Assembly: GCF_026625785.1 (NCBI RefSeq)
Contig: NZ_CP113063.1
Coordinates: 1,860,001-1,924,000 of the forward strand
From: Gordonia sp. SL306
Lineage (GTDB): Bacteria > Actinomycetota > Actinomycetes > Mycobacteriales > Mycobacteriaceae
Direction of reading: 5' to 3'
DNA length: 64,000 bases
Shown here: positions 48,934 to 58,483 of the stretch, one piece after another
Layout: each line of letters starts with the position of its first letter
How positions within the stretch are numbered: position 1 is the first letter of the stretch
The notes under the pieces: model-generated
Database searches by the model: none
What the model was told of the DNA's origin: nothing
The model's input: only the letters and a program-made list of their open reading frames with translations
Translations under genes and position numbers: made by a program

Positions 48934-49365
48934 TCAGGGCCGGGCGGCCCATTCGTGCCACACCAGGTCGCGCACCACGATGACCGGGCCGTCCGGCCGT
49001 TCCGTGCGATATTGCTGATACTTCTCGGCGAGAAGGTCGATCGCGCCGGCACCCGTCGCCGTAGCGGCGTCCACCACGTCGGCCCGACCGTCGACGCGGA
49101 CCCACCACAGCGAAGTCCAGTCGTCTGCGTAGTGGTCCACGAGCAGCGAGACCGAAGGGTTCGCGGTGATGTTCGCGAGCCGACGCAGACGGCGGGTCCG
49201 TTTGGGCTTGTGGTCGACGCACGAGTAGACGGCGTCGGCGTCGGGAGAGAGCGCGAAGACGATGGGTACGAGATGCGGCGCGACGCCTGTTGCCGCAGCC
49301 GCCTCACCCACGGTGGCCAGCCGGGCGACCCGGGCCGCACCGAACCGTTCCCGTGCGGAGCTCAT
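48934..49365 (-). CDS. TIGR03668 family PPOX-class F420-dependent oxidoreductase
   Basis: 143-aa split-barrel flavin/F420 protein: ARVARLATVGEAAAATGVAPHLVPIVFAL, YSCVDHKPKRTRRLRRLANITANPSVSLLVDHYADDW and WWVRVDGRADVV. Family members bind F420 and reduce unknown substrates, consistent with fgd in the same window. ATG 49365. Followed in the same direction by nothing; it ends 4 bp from the ABC exporter stop. Confidence 0.85.
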   Translation of the reverse strand: MSSARERFGAARVARLATVGEAAAATGVAPHLVPIVFALSPDADAVYSCVDHKPKRTRRLRRLANITANPSVSLLVDHYADDWTSLWWVRVDGRADVVDAATATGAGAIDLLAEKYQQYRTERPDGPVIVVRDLVWHEWAARP

Positions 49366-49372
49366 CGGACGT

Positions 49373-49618
49373 TCAGTCGTCGGGATCGGCGGCGTTCGGC
49401 CGAGCGGGCGGCGTCAGCTTGCGGCGCCGGAACTGCAGGAAGATCAAGCCGATGTTGACCACCACGATCGCGATGCCGATCACCACCCACAGCCAGCGAC
49501 CTTCGCGCCACCAGTTCACGGTCAGCAGAGCCACGCAGACCATCAGGATCACCGAGCCGACGATGGTCATCCCGCGGGAGAAGCCCAGGGCCCCTCGTTG
49601 GAAGTCGTTGTTGATCAT
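49373..49618 (-). CDS. Small two-helix membrane protein
   Basis: 81 aa with helices MTIVGSVILMVCVALLTV and LWVVIGIAIVVVNIGLIFLQF, then a positively charged tail (RRRKL...). Unknown function. It lies between the DUF202 and F420-type genes in the same direction with gaps of 29 and 7 bp, so these may be one operon. Confidence 0.6.
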   Translation of the reverse strand: MINNDFQRGALGFSRGMTIVGSVILMVCVALLTVNWWREGRWLWVVIGIAIVVVNIGLIFLQFRRRKLTPPARPNAADPDD

Positions 49619-49647
49619 CGCAGAACTCTCATTGCAGCTCTCTCACG

Positions 49648-50085
49648 TCAGGTCTGGATCAGGATCACCGCGGCGATCGCCACGGCAATCACCACTATCG
49701 CAACGACGAGGAACACCACGTGCGACGGCCCCGGCATCTCGCCCCCGTCGCGGAGGACGGCCATCGTGCGGCGCCACCGCCAGGCACCCAGCAGGGCGAT
49801 CGCGCAGCCCAGGCCGACCATCACGAGTCCGAGCGCGGCCTCCACCACCGGATGCGCGATGTCGTCGGAGACATAGACGACGGCGACCCCGGCGGCCATG
49901 AAACCGAGGGACGTGCGTACCCAGGCCAGCACCGTCCGTTCGGCGGCCAGCGTGAAACGGGCGTCGATCGCTCCCGGCGTGGCCGGCGGTTCGGCGGACG
50001 GTTGGTTGGACGGTTGGTTGGACTCGGACTCAGCCGGCCCGTTGGTCCTTTCGGTGGTCAGCGTCCTTGGCCTCTCGGATTGCAT
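49648..50085 (-). CDS. DUF202 / YidH-like membrane protein
   Basis: 145 aa: disordered N-terminus with an NQPSNQPS duplication, then FTLAAERTVLAWVRTSLGFMAAGVAVVYV (the RTxLAWxRTxL signature of DUF202) and two more helices. Function unknown. ATG at 50085 lies inside the end of the esterase gene (overlap of 56 bp), which suggests translational coupling. Confidence 0.75.
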   Translation of the reverse strand: MQSERPRTLTTERTNGPAESESNQPSNQPSAEPPATPGAIDARFTLAAERTVLAWVRTSLGFMAAGVAVVYVSDDIAHPVVEAALGLVMVGLGCAIALLGAWRWRRTMAVLRDGGEMPGPSHVVFLVVAIVVIAVAIAAVILIQT

Positions 50086-51004
50086 GGGCAACGAATGCGG
50101 AGATCACCTCGATCGCGTGCACCGTCTCCGGATGACGTGTGGTGAGCACCGGAAACGCGTGCACCTGCCAAGAATAGCTGTGGCCGACGGCGTCGACACC
50201 CGCGTCGTCGAGCTTCTCGACCAACTCGATCACATCGGCCTCGAGCATCTCGCCCTCGGCGGTGATGATCGCGGTCGGCGGAAAATCCGAGTCGGCGATC
50301 GCCGGGATGCGACGTATGCCCGAGAACGGGATCGGCCCACGGCCGAACAGCTGCGCGAGCTGCGCCATCTTGCTCTTCGGGATGTACGCGTCCGAGCGGC
50401 TCGAACGATCGGGGTTGGTCCCGACGTCGAGGTCGAGCAGCGGCGAGACGCCGATGAAGGCGGCCGGTCGCGGCAGCCCCTCGCGTGCGGCGGCCTCGAC
50501 CACCTTGCCGGCAAGAAAACCGCCCGCGGAATCACCGGCGACGATCACACGCCGATACCCGCGCTCGCCGACGAGTTCGCGGTAGGCCTCCACCGCATCA
50601 GACACCGATGTCCCCACGCCGACCGACGGCAACTGGCGGTACTCGACGGAGAAGACGGGGAGTCCGCAGGCGCTCGACAGCCGGCTCGCGATCGACCGGT
50701 GGGTACCGAGTCCGCACACCAGGAAGGCGCCACCGTGCAGGTAGAGGATCGCGGTCTCGGAGTCGCGGCCTGATGGCCCGGACGGCATGATCAACTCGAC
50801 CGGCCGGTCCGCGAGGGTCATCTGTTCGCGGACCACTCCTCGGGGCTTCGGCCCGACCGCGATCGCACGATCGATCAGGAACAGTCCCGCCATCCCCGCC
50901 GTGCTGAGCGGCCACAACGACAACGTGGGTCGTAGCAGGGTCCGCGCACCGAACCAGAGCGGATACGACAGGAGGCTGGGTTTGCGATGGTGAACTATCG
51001 GCAT
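50030..51004 (-). CDS. Alpha/beta hydrolase, hormone-sensitive lipase type
   Basis: 324-aa esterase/lipase: oxyanion motif LYLHGGAF, nucleophile motif GDSAGG, an aspartate and the histidine in WQVHAFPVL. ATG at 51004 has GAGGAGG 7 nt upstream. First gene of a minus-strand group with DUF202 and small membrane proteins; divergent from the Pls/PosA-type gene. Substrate probably a short or medium acyl ester. Confidence 0.85.
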   Translation of the reverse strand: MPIVHHRKPSLLSYPLWFGARTLLRPTLSLWPLSTAGMAGLFLIDRAIAVGPKPRGVVREQMTLADRPVELIMPSGPSGRDSETAILYLHGGAFLVCGLGTHRSIASRLSSACGLPVFSVEYRQLPSVGVGTSVSDAVEAYRELVGERGYRRVIVAGDSAGGFLAGKVVEAAAREGLPRPAAFIGVSPLLDLDVGTNPDRSSRSDAYIPKSKMAQLAQLFGRGPIPFSGIRRIPAIADSDFPPTAIITAEGEMLEADVIELVEKLDDAGVDAVGHSYSWQVHAFPVLTTRHPETVHAIEVISAFVAHAIREAKDADHRKDQRAG

Positions 51005-51253
51005 GCTCGTTCCTCCTCATCCAGTGACGCTGAACATGCTGAGGCGGATGGTCTACACATCGGAACTCGGGACGTGCTGAGATACATCAGTCCGAAAACT
51101 ACACCGGTAAACTCCGATGTCGCCTGCAATCCGTTGGGTTTGGCGTGCAACCTCACCGTGCGGGGACACCGAGATGCTGGCCACTGACTGTTCACTCCGG
51201 TCACAGCCAATGGTCGTCTTGGTCGTATAGATTTCCCGCTTCGTGTCGAAACA

Positions 51254-54200
51254 ATGGTGCTAACAGTGGTCATACCCCCGCAGTTTCTTCTGTCTTCGCA
51301 GGCCAGCGAGCCGCGCACTCTGTGTGACGTCCTGGATCGGACTGCCGAGGTACACCCCGACGCGCCCGCGATCGACGACGGCGAGCTGTCGCTCACGTAC
51401 TCACAGCTCCTCGCCGTGGTCCGGCGCGGGGCCGAGCGACTCACCGCGTCGGGTGTCCGCAAGGGCGGGCGTGTCGGAATCCGGATGCCCTCGGGTACTC
51501 GGGATCTCTACATCGCAATCCTGTCCACTCTCTACGCCGGAGCGGCCTACGTGCCCGTCGATGCCGACGATCCGGACGAGCGTGCGGAATTGGTGTTCGG
51601 CGAGGCCCAGGTGGACGCGATCGTCGGGGCCTCCGGGATCCAGGCGTTCGAGGCGCAGTCCGATGCGCGAATCGAGCCGTCACCCCAGGCGCCACGACCC
51701 ACGGTGGACGACGACGCGTGGATCATCTTCACATCGGGCTCCACCGGAACACCCAAGGGTGTCGCGGTGACCCATCGCAATGCCGCGGCGTTCGTGGACG
51801 CCGAGGCGCGCATGTTCCTCGTCGACGAGCCGTTGGGACCCGGCGACCGCGTTCTGGCCGGGCTGTCGGTCGCGTTCGACGCATCGTGTGAGGAGATGTG
51901 GCTGGCATGGCGCCACGGCGCCTGTCTCGTCCCGGCACCGCGATCACTGGTGCGCAGCGGCATGGACCTGGGTCCATGGCTCGTGCAGCGCGACATCAAC
52001 GTGGTGTCGACGGTGCCGACGCTCGCGTCGCTGTGGCCTCCGGTCGCGCTGGAAGCGGTGCGGTTGTTGATCTTCGGCGGTGAGGCATGTCCGCCGGAGC
52101 TCGCCGAGCGGCTCGCCGTCGAGGGCCGGGAGGTGTGGAACACCTACGGCCCCACCGAGGCAACCGTCGTGGCGTGTGCGGCACCGCTGGACGGCGCGGG
52201 GCCGGTCCGGATCGGATTGCCGCTCCCGGGTTGGGATCTCGCGGTGGTCGATACCGACGGGCAACCTGTCGTCGAGGGTGCCGTCGGTGAACTCGTCATC
52301 GGCGGTGTGGGCCTCGCGCGCTACCTCGATGCGGCGAAGGACGCCGAGAAGTACGCTCCCATGCCGACTCTGGGCTGGGACCGCGCCTATCGCAGTGGCG
52401 ACCTCGTCCGTCTCGACCCGGCAGGCCTCCTGTTCATGGGACGTGCCGACGATCAGGTCAAGGTCGGTGGCCGTCGTATCGAGCTGGGCGAGATCGACAA
52501 TGCGCTGCAACAACTCCCGGGGGTCAGCGGCGCCGCCGCGGCCGTCCGGAAGTCGGCGGCGGGCAATAGTCTCCTGGTCGGCTATCTGGTCTCCCCGAAT
52601 CCGGACTTCGACATCGCCGCGGCACATGCCACCCTCGCCGAGCACCTGCCTGCTCCGATGGTCCCGCGGCTCGCACTCGTGCCCGAGTTGCCGACCCGCA
52701 CCTCGGGCAAGGTGGACCGGAACGCGCTCCCGTGGCCACTGCCCGGCACCGAGTCGACCGACGACGCCGAGGAACTCAGCGAGACCGAGGAATGGGTCGC
52801 GAAGTGCTGGACCGACGTACTCGGCGTGGTGGTGAACAACCCACAGGCGGACTTCTTCACCGAGGGCGGCGGATCACTCGCGGCCGCGCAGCTGGTCACC
52901 GCGCTGCGGACCCGCTACCCCGACATCACCGTCGCCGACCTCTACGACCATCCCCGGCTCGGGTCGCTCGCCGAGATGCTCGACGGACGCAAACCGTCGA
53001 CCGTCGTCACGCCGCGAGACGTCACACCGACCCCGCGCAGGACCGGTCTCGCGCAGATCGCCCTGTCGGTACCGCTGACCACCCTGACCGGCCTGCAGTG
53101 GGCGACCTGGTTGGGAGTGGTGAACAACATCGCCGTCGAGGTCGTCGAGCGCACCGACCGCTACGTCCCGTGGATGGTTCACGTGAACTGGTGGGTGCTG
53201 CTGGTCGCATTCCTGCTGTTCATCACCCCTCCCGGACGCATGGTGATCGCCGCGACCGGTGCCCGGCTACTCCTCGCCGGGGTCGTCCCGGGCAGCTACC
53301 CGCGCGGTGGCGGTACCCATCTGCGATTGTGGGTCGCCGAACGGCTGCTCGAGGCGAGCGGCGCGTCGAACCTGTCGGGTGCGCCCTGGATGATCTACCT
53401 GGCCCGAGCACTGGGGGCGAAGGTCGGTCGCGGCGTCGACATGCACACCATCCCGCCGGTGACCGGTTTCCTCACCATCGGAGAGGGCGCGTCGGTCGAA
53501 CCGGAGGTCGACATCACCGGATGGTGGATCGACGGTGACGTCGTGCACATCGGGGAGATCGTCATCAAGCGTGGCGCGTCGGTCGGCGCACGGTCGACAC
53601 TGTTGCCCGGCGCGGTGATCGGCCGCGACGCCGAGGTCGCGCCCGGGTCGGCGGTCCGCGGCCGGGTGAAGGCGGGCCAACACTGGGCGGGCTCGCCCGC
53701 GGCAAAGGTCCGCAAGGCCGATCACCCGTGGCCGGATCATCGGCCACCGCGTGGGAGCGCGTGGGTCTCGATCTACGGGGTGTCGTCGTTGCTGCTGGCC
53801 GCGATCCCGCTGATCGCGCTGGCGGCCGGTCTCGCCGTGATGGGCTCCTGGGCCGTCCACGCCGACCGGCTGCACGACGTCGGACTGCGTTGCCTGATCC
53901 TGCTCCCGGCCGCGACCGTGACCAGCCTGCTGGTGTTCGCGGTGATCACCGCCGTGCTCGTCCGGCTGCTGTCGATCGGCCTGTCGAAGGGCTATCACCC
54001 CGTCCGCTCGCGCGTCGGCTGGCAGGTGTGGATGACCGAGCGCCTCCTCGATGCCGCGCGAACCTACCTGTTCCCGCTCTACGCGAGCCTGTTGACGCCG
54101 TGGTGGTTCCGGCTCCTCGGTGTCAGGGTCGGCGCGGGCACCGAGATCTCCACCGCACTGGTGCTGCCGAAGTTCACCACCATCGGCGACGGCGCGTTCC

Positions 54201-55141
54201 TCGCCGACGACACCATGGTGGCGTCCTACGAGCTCGGCGGCGGCTGGATGCACATCGACGAGGCAAAGATCGGGAAGAGATCGTTCCTGGGCAACTCTGG
54301 GATGACCGGTCCCGGCCGCAAGGTACCGAAGAACAGTCTCGTCGCGGTGCTCTCGGCCACCCCGGACCGCGCGAAGTCGGGGTCGAGTTGGCTGGGCAGC
54401 CCGCCGGTCCGCCTGCGGCGCACGGCGGCCGCCACCGACACCTCGCGCACGTTCGATCCGTCGACACGGCTCAAGGTCGCGCGTGCGGTGGTCGAGACAT
54501 TGCGGATCATCCCGGTGATGGTGTCATTCGGCCTCGGACTGTTCATGCTGCTCGGCCTGCAGTACATCGCCCAGCACACCCACTACTGGGTGGCGGCCAT
54601 CGTGAGCGGGTTGCTGCTGCTGGTGGCCGGCGCAGCCGCATGCTGCATCGCGGCAGCGGCGAAGTGGCTGGTCGTCGGACGCATTCGGGTGTCCGAGCAC
54701 CCACTCTGGAGCTCGTTCGTCTGGCGCAACGAACTCTCCGACGCCTTCGTCGAGACGGTCGCGGCGCCCTGGTTCGCCAACGCCGCCACGGGAACCCCGA
54801 TCCTCAATCTGTGGCTGCGCATGCTGGGCGCGCGGATCGGCAAGGGGGTCTGGTGTGAGACCTACTGGCTACCCGAGGCCGATCTCGTGACCCTCGGCGA
54901 CGGCGCGACCGTGCAGCGCGGCTGCGTGGTGCAGACGCATCTCTTCCACGATCGGGTGATGGCCATCGACCGGGTCACCCTGGAAGCGGGCTCGACGTTG
55001 GGCCCGCATTGCGTCGCACTGCCGGCGGCAGGCCTCGGCGAGGCCGCCACCGTCGGTCCCGCGTCGCTCGTGATGCGCGGCGACGTGGTCCCCGCACACA
55101 CCCGCTGGCAGGGGAATCCGATCGCGCCGTGGAGCGGTTAG
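51254..55141 (+). CDS. Pls/PosA-type NRPS-like protein (A-T-membrane/LbH domains)
   Basis: 1295 aa. Adenylation domain (~20-500) with FTSGSTGTPKGVAVTH, NTYGPTEATV, YRSGDLVRL, DQVKVGGRRIELGEI and RTSGKVDRNALP motifs; thiolation domain with GGGSLAAAQL (~545); then, in place of a condensation domain, blocks of membrane helices alternating with hexapeptide (LbH, left-handed beta-helix) acyltransferase-like repeats (e.g. LPGAVIGRDAEVAPGSAVRG; LVLPKFTTIGDGAFLADD; LVTLGDGATVQRGCVV). This A-T plus membrane/LbH layout is that of the Pls/PosA family (TIGR02353), which includes the epsilon-poly-L-lysine synthetase. The polymer is unknown. No RBS is seen; TATAGAT at 51226-51232 is a -10 candidate. Convergent with doxX. 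Confidence 0.85.
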   Translation: MVLTVVIPPQFLLSSQASEPRTLCDVLDRTAEVHPDAPAIDDGELSLTYSQLLAVVRRGAERLTASGVRKGGRVGIRMPSGTRDLYIAILSTLYAGAAYVPVDADDPDERAELVFGEAQVDAIVGASGIQAFEAQSDARIEPSPQAPRPTVDDDAWIIFTSGSTGTPKGVAVTHRNAAAFVDAEARMFLVDEPLGPGDRVLAGLSVAFDASCEEMWLAWRHGACLVPAPRSLVRSGMDLGPWLVQRDINVVSTVPTLASLWPPVALEAVRLLIFGGEACPPELAERLAVEGREVWNTYGPTEATVVACAAPLDGAGPVRIGLPLPGWDLAVVDTDGQPVVEGAVGELVIGGVGLARYLDAAKDAEKYAPMPTLGWDRAYRSGDLVRLDPAGLLFMGRADDQVKVGGRRIELGEIDNALQQLPGVSGAAAAVRKSAAGNSLLVGYLVSPNPDFDIAAAHATLAEHLPAPMVPRLALVPELPTRTSGKVDRNALPWPLPGTESTDDAEELSETEEWVAKCWTDVLGVVVNNPQADFFTEGGGSLAAAQLVTALRTRYPDITVADLYDHPRLGSLAEMLDGRKPSTVVTPRDVTPTPRRTGLAQIALSVPLTTLTGLQWATWLGVVNNIAVEVVERTDRYVPWMVHVNWWVLLVAFLLFITPPGRMVIAATGARLLLAGVVPGSYPRGGGTHLRLWVAERLLEASGASNLSGAPWMIYLARALGAKVGRGVDMHTIPPVTGFLTIGEGASVEPEVDITGWWIDGDVVHIGEIVIKRGASVGARSTLLPGAVIGRDAEVAPGSAVRGRVKAGQHWAGSPAAKVRKADHPWPDHRPPRGSAWVSIYGVSSLLLAAIPLIALAAGLAVMGSWAVHADRLHDVGLRCLILLPAATVTSLLVFAVITAVLVRLLSIGLSKGYHPVRSRVGWQVWMTERLLDAARTYLFPLYASLLTPWWFRLLGVRVGAGTEISTALVLPKFTTIGDGAFLADDTMVASYELGGGWMHIDEAKIGKRSFLGNSGMTGPGRKVPKNSLVAVLSATPDRAKSGSSWLGSPPVRLRRTAAATDTSRTFDPSTRLKVARAVVETLRIIPVMVSFGLGLFMLLGLQYIAQHTHYWVAAIVSGLLLLVAGAAACCIAAAAKWLVVGRIRVSEHPLWSSFVWRNELSDAFVETVAAPWFANAATGTPILNLWLRMLGARIGKGVWCETYWLPEADLVTLGDGATVQRGCVVQTHLFHDRVMAIDRVTLEAGSTLGPHCVALPAAGLGEAATVGPASLVMRGDVVPAHTRWQGNPIAPWSG

Positions 55142-55154
55142 GGATCGAAGACGA

Positions 55155-55580
55155 TCAGTCGACGACCGCTGTCCGGCGACGACGCCGGAACACGTAGTGA
55201 TCGGCGGCGGCGCCACCCGACTGGGCGAACCCGACGGCGAGGAGAGCGGCGATCAGCGCGAGCGGCAGCTCGTATCCACCGTCGGCGCTCCAGAAACCGC
55301 TGTCCCAGTGCGCGTACGCGATCGCGCCGATCATGTCCGCGATCAGCAGGATCGACACCAACGGCAGGAGCAGACCCAGGATCAGCAGGATGCCGCCGAC
55401 GAACTCGACCCAGGTCGCGTACTGCGCCGCCAGGTTGGGAGCCGGGATACCCATCCCGTCGAAACTCTTCTCCACATTGCTGATTCCGTTCGTGTGGAGT
55501 TTCTGCCAGCCGTGCATGATGAAGATGTAGCCGAGAATCAACCGTGCCAAGAAGAACGTCACACTTCGTACGCCGAACAT
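55155..55580 (-). CDS. DoxX family membrane protein
   Basis: 141-aa four-helix protein: VTFFLARLILGYIFIMHGWQKL opening, VEFVGGILLILGLLLPLVSILLIADMIGA. DoxX proteins are linked with quinone/sulfur redox and oxidative-stress complexes in mycobacteria. ATG at 55580 has AAGGGAG 4-5 nt upstream; the longer reading to 55772 is rejected. Confidence 0.82.
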   Translation of the reverse strand: MFGVRSVTFFLARLILGYIFIMHGWQKLHTNGISNVEKSFDGMGIPAPNLAAQYATWVEFVGGILLILGLLLPLVSILLIADMIGAIAYAHWDSGFWSADGGYELPLALIAALLAVGFAQSGGAAADHYVFRRRRRTAVVD

Positions 55581-55821
55581 GATCTCCCTTTCGTCCCGAC
55601 CCAAGTAACCGGACTGTAGTCCGGATGTGGATCCCCACCTTCTCACGATCGCCACCGCCGCGTGCACCTCGGGTGCGGCAGGTAACCTAAGTGTCCGCGA
55701 CGGCTCACCGCCGCCGTGGGACATACGCGCCGCAACTCGCACATCGTGCGGCGCATCCATCCACCGGATCATCTCAGGTGAACGCGTGCCCGGGGTGTGT
55801 ATCGATCAGGCAGGAGCGTCA

Positions 55822-57177
55822 GTGCCGGGTAAGTCGAGCAAGGGTCCGCGACAACCCCTCCTCGGCGCTCCACTCGATGCCCTCGACCCGTACCTGCCCG
55901 ACAACGGCAACCTCGGTTACCGGATCTCGCGCTACGACCTCGAACTCGAGTACAAGGTGTCGCCGAACCGCCTGGCCGGCACCGCGACACTCACCGCGAC
56001 GTCGTTCATCCACCTGCGCAGGTTCACCCTCGACCTCGCGTCGTCGATGTCGGTGTCGCGCGTGACGATCGACGGGAAGCGCGCCCGCCACAGCCACCGG
56101 AACCGAAAGCTCACGGTCACTCCCGAGTCCCCGATCCCGCCCGGCGGAGCGTTGACCATCGTGATCCGCTATTCCGGATCACCACGGCCCATCCGCGGAC
56201 CGTGGGGCGAGGTCGGCTGGGAGGAACTCACCGACGGTGCGCTGTGCGCCAATCAGCCCAACGGCGCCGGATCGTGGTTTCCCTGCGACGACCATCCCAA
56301 CGCCAAGGCCCCCTACCGGTTCTCGATCACCACCGACAGCCCCTACTACGCGCTCGCCAACGGCGTCCTCGAGTCCAAGCGGACCCGCGCAGCACAGACC
56401 ACCTGGGTCTATCAGCAGGTGGAACCGATGGCGACGTATCTGGCATCCGTCCAGATCGGGATGTACAAGAAGAAGACGCTCGCCACCAAGCCCGTTCCGG
56501 TGGAGGCAGTACTGCCGCCGCGACTGATGCGCGACCTCGAGGTCGACTTCGGCCGCCAGATCGAGATGGTCGAGGCGTTCGTCGAGATGTTCGGGCCCTA
56601 CCCGTTTCCCGTCTACACCGTGGTGATCACCGACGACGAGCTCGACATCCCCATCGAGGCGCAGAGCTTCTCGATCTTCGGCGCCAACCACTGCGACGGC
56701 AGCCGCCACGCCGAACGGCTGGTCGCACACGAGCTGGCCCATCAGTGGTTCGGCAACTCGGTGACGCTGTCGCGGTGGCGCGACATCTGGCTGCACGAGG
56801 GATTCGCCTGCTACGCCGAGTGGCTCTGGAGTCAACGGTCCGGCGGCCGGAGTGCCGCCGAGTGGGCGCGGATCTACTACGACAAACTCGCCGCACACCC
56901 GGTCCGGGCGACACTCACCGACCCCGGCCCGCGCCACATGTTCGACGACTGGGTCTACAAACGCGGCGCATTGACCCTGCACGCACTGCGCCTGAGCATC
57001 GGCGACGGCAACTTCTTCGCGCTCCTGCGCCGCTGGACCGACAAGTACCGGTACGGGTCGGCGACCACCGAGGACTTCATCGCACTGGCCGCCAACTACT
57101 CGACGATGTCGCTCGGACCGCTCTGGGACGAGTGGCTGTTCACCGCCGCGCTGCCGGCCTTTCCCGGGCCGTCCTGA
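55822..57177 (+). CDS. M1 family aminopeptidase-like metalloprotease
   Basis: 451 aa. Zinc motif HELAHQWFGNS with the third ligand E in LHEGFACYAEW, 18 residues after HELAH, as in M1 peptidases; N-terminal beta-domain (RYDLELEYKVSPNRLAGTATLTATSF) typical of the family. The exopeptidase GxMEN motif is replaced by IEAQSF at the equivalent place, so substrate specificity may differ. GTG 55822 has AGGAG upstream; readings from 55627 add an unrelated stretch. Shorter than PepN (~850 aa), like the compact actinobacterial members (Rv2467 is longer). Confidence 0.85.
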   Translation: MPGKSSKGPRQPLLGAPLDALDPYLPDNGNLGYRISRYDLELEYKVSPNRLAGTATLTATSFIHLRRFTLDLASSMSVSRVTIDGKRARHSHRNRKLTVTPESPIPPGGALTIVIRYSGSPRPIRGPWGEVGWEELTDGALCANQPNGAGSWFPCDDHPNAKAPYRFSITTDSPYYALANGVLESKRTRAAQTTWVYQQVEPMATYLASVQIGMYKKKTLATKPVPVEAVLPPRLMRDLEVDFGRQIEMVEAFVEMFGPYPFPVYTVVITDDELDIPIEAQSFSIFGANHCDGSRHAERLVAHELAHQWFGNSVTLSRWRDIWLHEGFACYAEWLWSQRSGGRSAAEWARIYYDKLAAHPVRATLTDPGPRHMFDDWVYKRGALTLHALRLSIGDGNFFALLRRWTDKYRYGSATTEDFIALAANYSTMSLGPLWDEWLFTAALPAFPGPS

Positions 57178-57202
57178 TCCGGAGACCATCCGTGGAATCC
57201 CC

Positions 57203-58483
57203 ATGTCCGACGACGTAGAACAGCAGGCGGTACGCGGCACCATCGGGCGGGTCACCATCGCCACGCTGATCGCCGCGGCCTCCGGATATCTGGTCCTGCT
57301 GCTCGCCGCCCGTCACCTCGGCGCCGCGGGCTACGCCGTCTTCGCGGTGTTCTGGGCGGCCTACGGCATGTTCACCGGCACCCAGAACGGCCAGCTGCAG
57401 GAGACGACCCGTACCGTGCGGGCCGCCCTCGATTCCCGCCGCGACCAGGCAGCAGGCGACCGCACACTCCGCGCCCGCCCCTGGCTGATCAACGCGGCGA
57501 TCGGACTCGTCCTGGCGGCCGCCGTCGCCGCGACGTCACCGCTGTGGAGCGGTCAGGTCTTCACCGAGGAGCGGTGGCTGTCGGTGCTCCTGCTCTCCGT
57601 CGGGGTCGCGTCGTTCGCGGTCTACGCACATCTCGCGGGTGCACTCTCGGGAGCACTCGCCTGGGGGCCGTTTGCCGTCCTGCTCTCCGTCGACGCTCTC
57701 ATCCGACTGATCGGCGCGGTCGTCGCGGTGGCCCTCGGCGGCGACGTGACGTCGTTCCTGGTGATCACGGTGATCGGATCGGTGTCGTGGATGGCCGTCC
57801 TGCTCACCTCGGCGGCGGCCCGGAGCGCGGTCGGCCTGCGCGGCGACGTCGCGCCCGGACGCTTCACCACCAATACGCTCACCGCGATGGCGGCCGCGGC
57901 CGCGAGCGCCGTGCTGGTGATGGGCTTCCCGGTACTGATCAACGCCACCAGCCGCGATGACGCCGACACCGCGACCGTGGGTGCGGTGGTGCTGGCCGTG
58001 ACACTCACCAGGGCGCCGCTCCTGGTGCCGCTGAACAGCTTTCAGGGCGTGCTCATCACCCGGTTCGTCGACGGCCGCCGACACCTGATGGCCGCACTGC
58101 GCACGCCGGCCGCGGTGGTCGCGGCGATCGGCGTGGTGGGGTCGGCAGCCGCATGGCTGCTCGGACCGTGGCTGTTGACCACCGTGTTCGGTGCGGATTT
58201 CCACCTGTCGGGCGCCACGCTGGCCGCGTTCACACTCGGTGCGACCGCGCTCGCCCTGCTCACCGTGAGCGGCGCGGCGGCCATAGCGGTCGGCTCGCAC
58301 CGCTGGTACGCGGCCGGCTGGTGGGTCGCCACGCTCGCGTCGATCGGACTGCTGCTGTTACCGCTCGGGGTCGAGGGCCGGGTCGCGATCGCCCTGATCG
58401 GCGGACCGGTGATCGGGATGCTGGTTCACGGTGTCGCGTTCGCCCGGCGCAGCGTGCCCGCGGCGGCCAGCACGCGCGACTGA
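57203..58483 (+). CDS. Polysaccharide flippase-like membrane protein (MOP superfamily)
   Basis: 426 aa with about 12 helices and the MOP/Wzx-like opening GTIGRVTIATLIAAASGYLVLLLAARHLGAAGYAVFAVFW. It resembles Rv3630, which neighbours ppgS (Rv3631) in M. tuberculosis, so a role in moving a lipid-linked sugar (perhaps polyprenyl-P-GalNAc) is plausible but unproved. Starts 25 bp after the aminopeptidase stop; its last 58 bases overlap the convergent GT2 gene. Confidence 0.75.
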   Translation: MSDDVEQQAVRGTIGRVTIATLIAAASGYLVLLLAARHLGAAGYAVFAVFWAAYGMFTGTQNGQLQETTRTVRAALDSRRDQAAGDRTLRARPWLINAAIGLVLAAAVAATSPLWSGQVFTEERWLSVLLLSVGVASFAVYAHLAGALSGALAWGPFAVLLSVDALIRLIGAVVAVALGGDVTSFLVITVIGSVSWMAVLLTSAAARSAVGLRGDVAPGRFTTNTLTAMAAAAASAVLVMGFPVLINATSRDDADTATVGAVVLAVTLTRAPLLVPLNSFQGVLITRFVDGRRHLMAALRTPAAVVAAIGVVGSAAAWLLGPWLLTTVFGADFHLSGATLAAFTLGATALALLTVSGAAAIAVGSHRWYAAGWWVATLASIGLLLLPLGVEGRVAIALIGGPVIGMLVHGVAFARRSVPAAASTRD

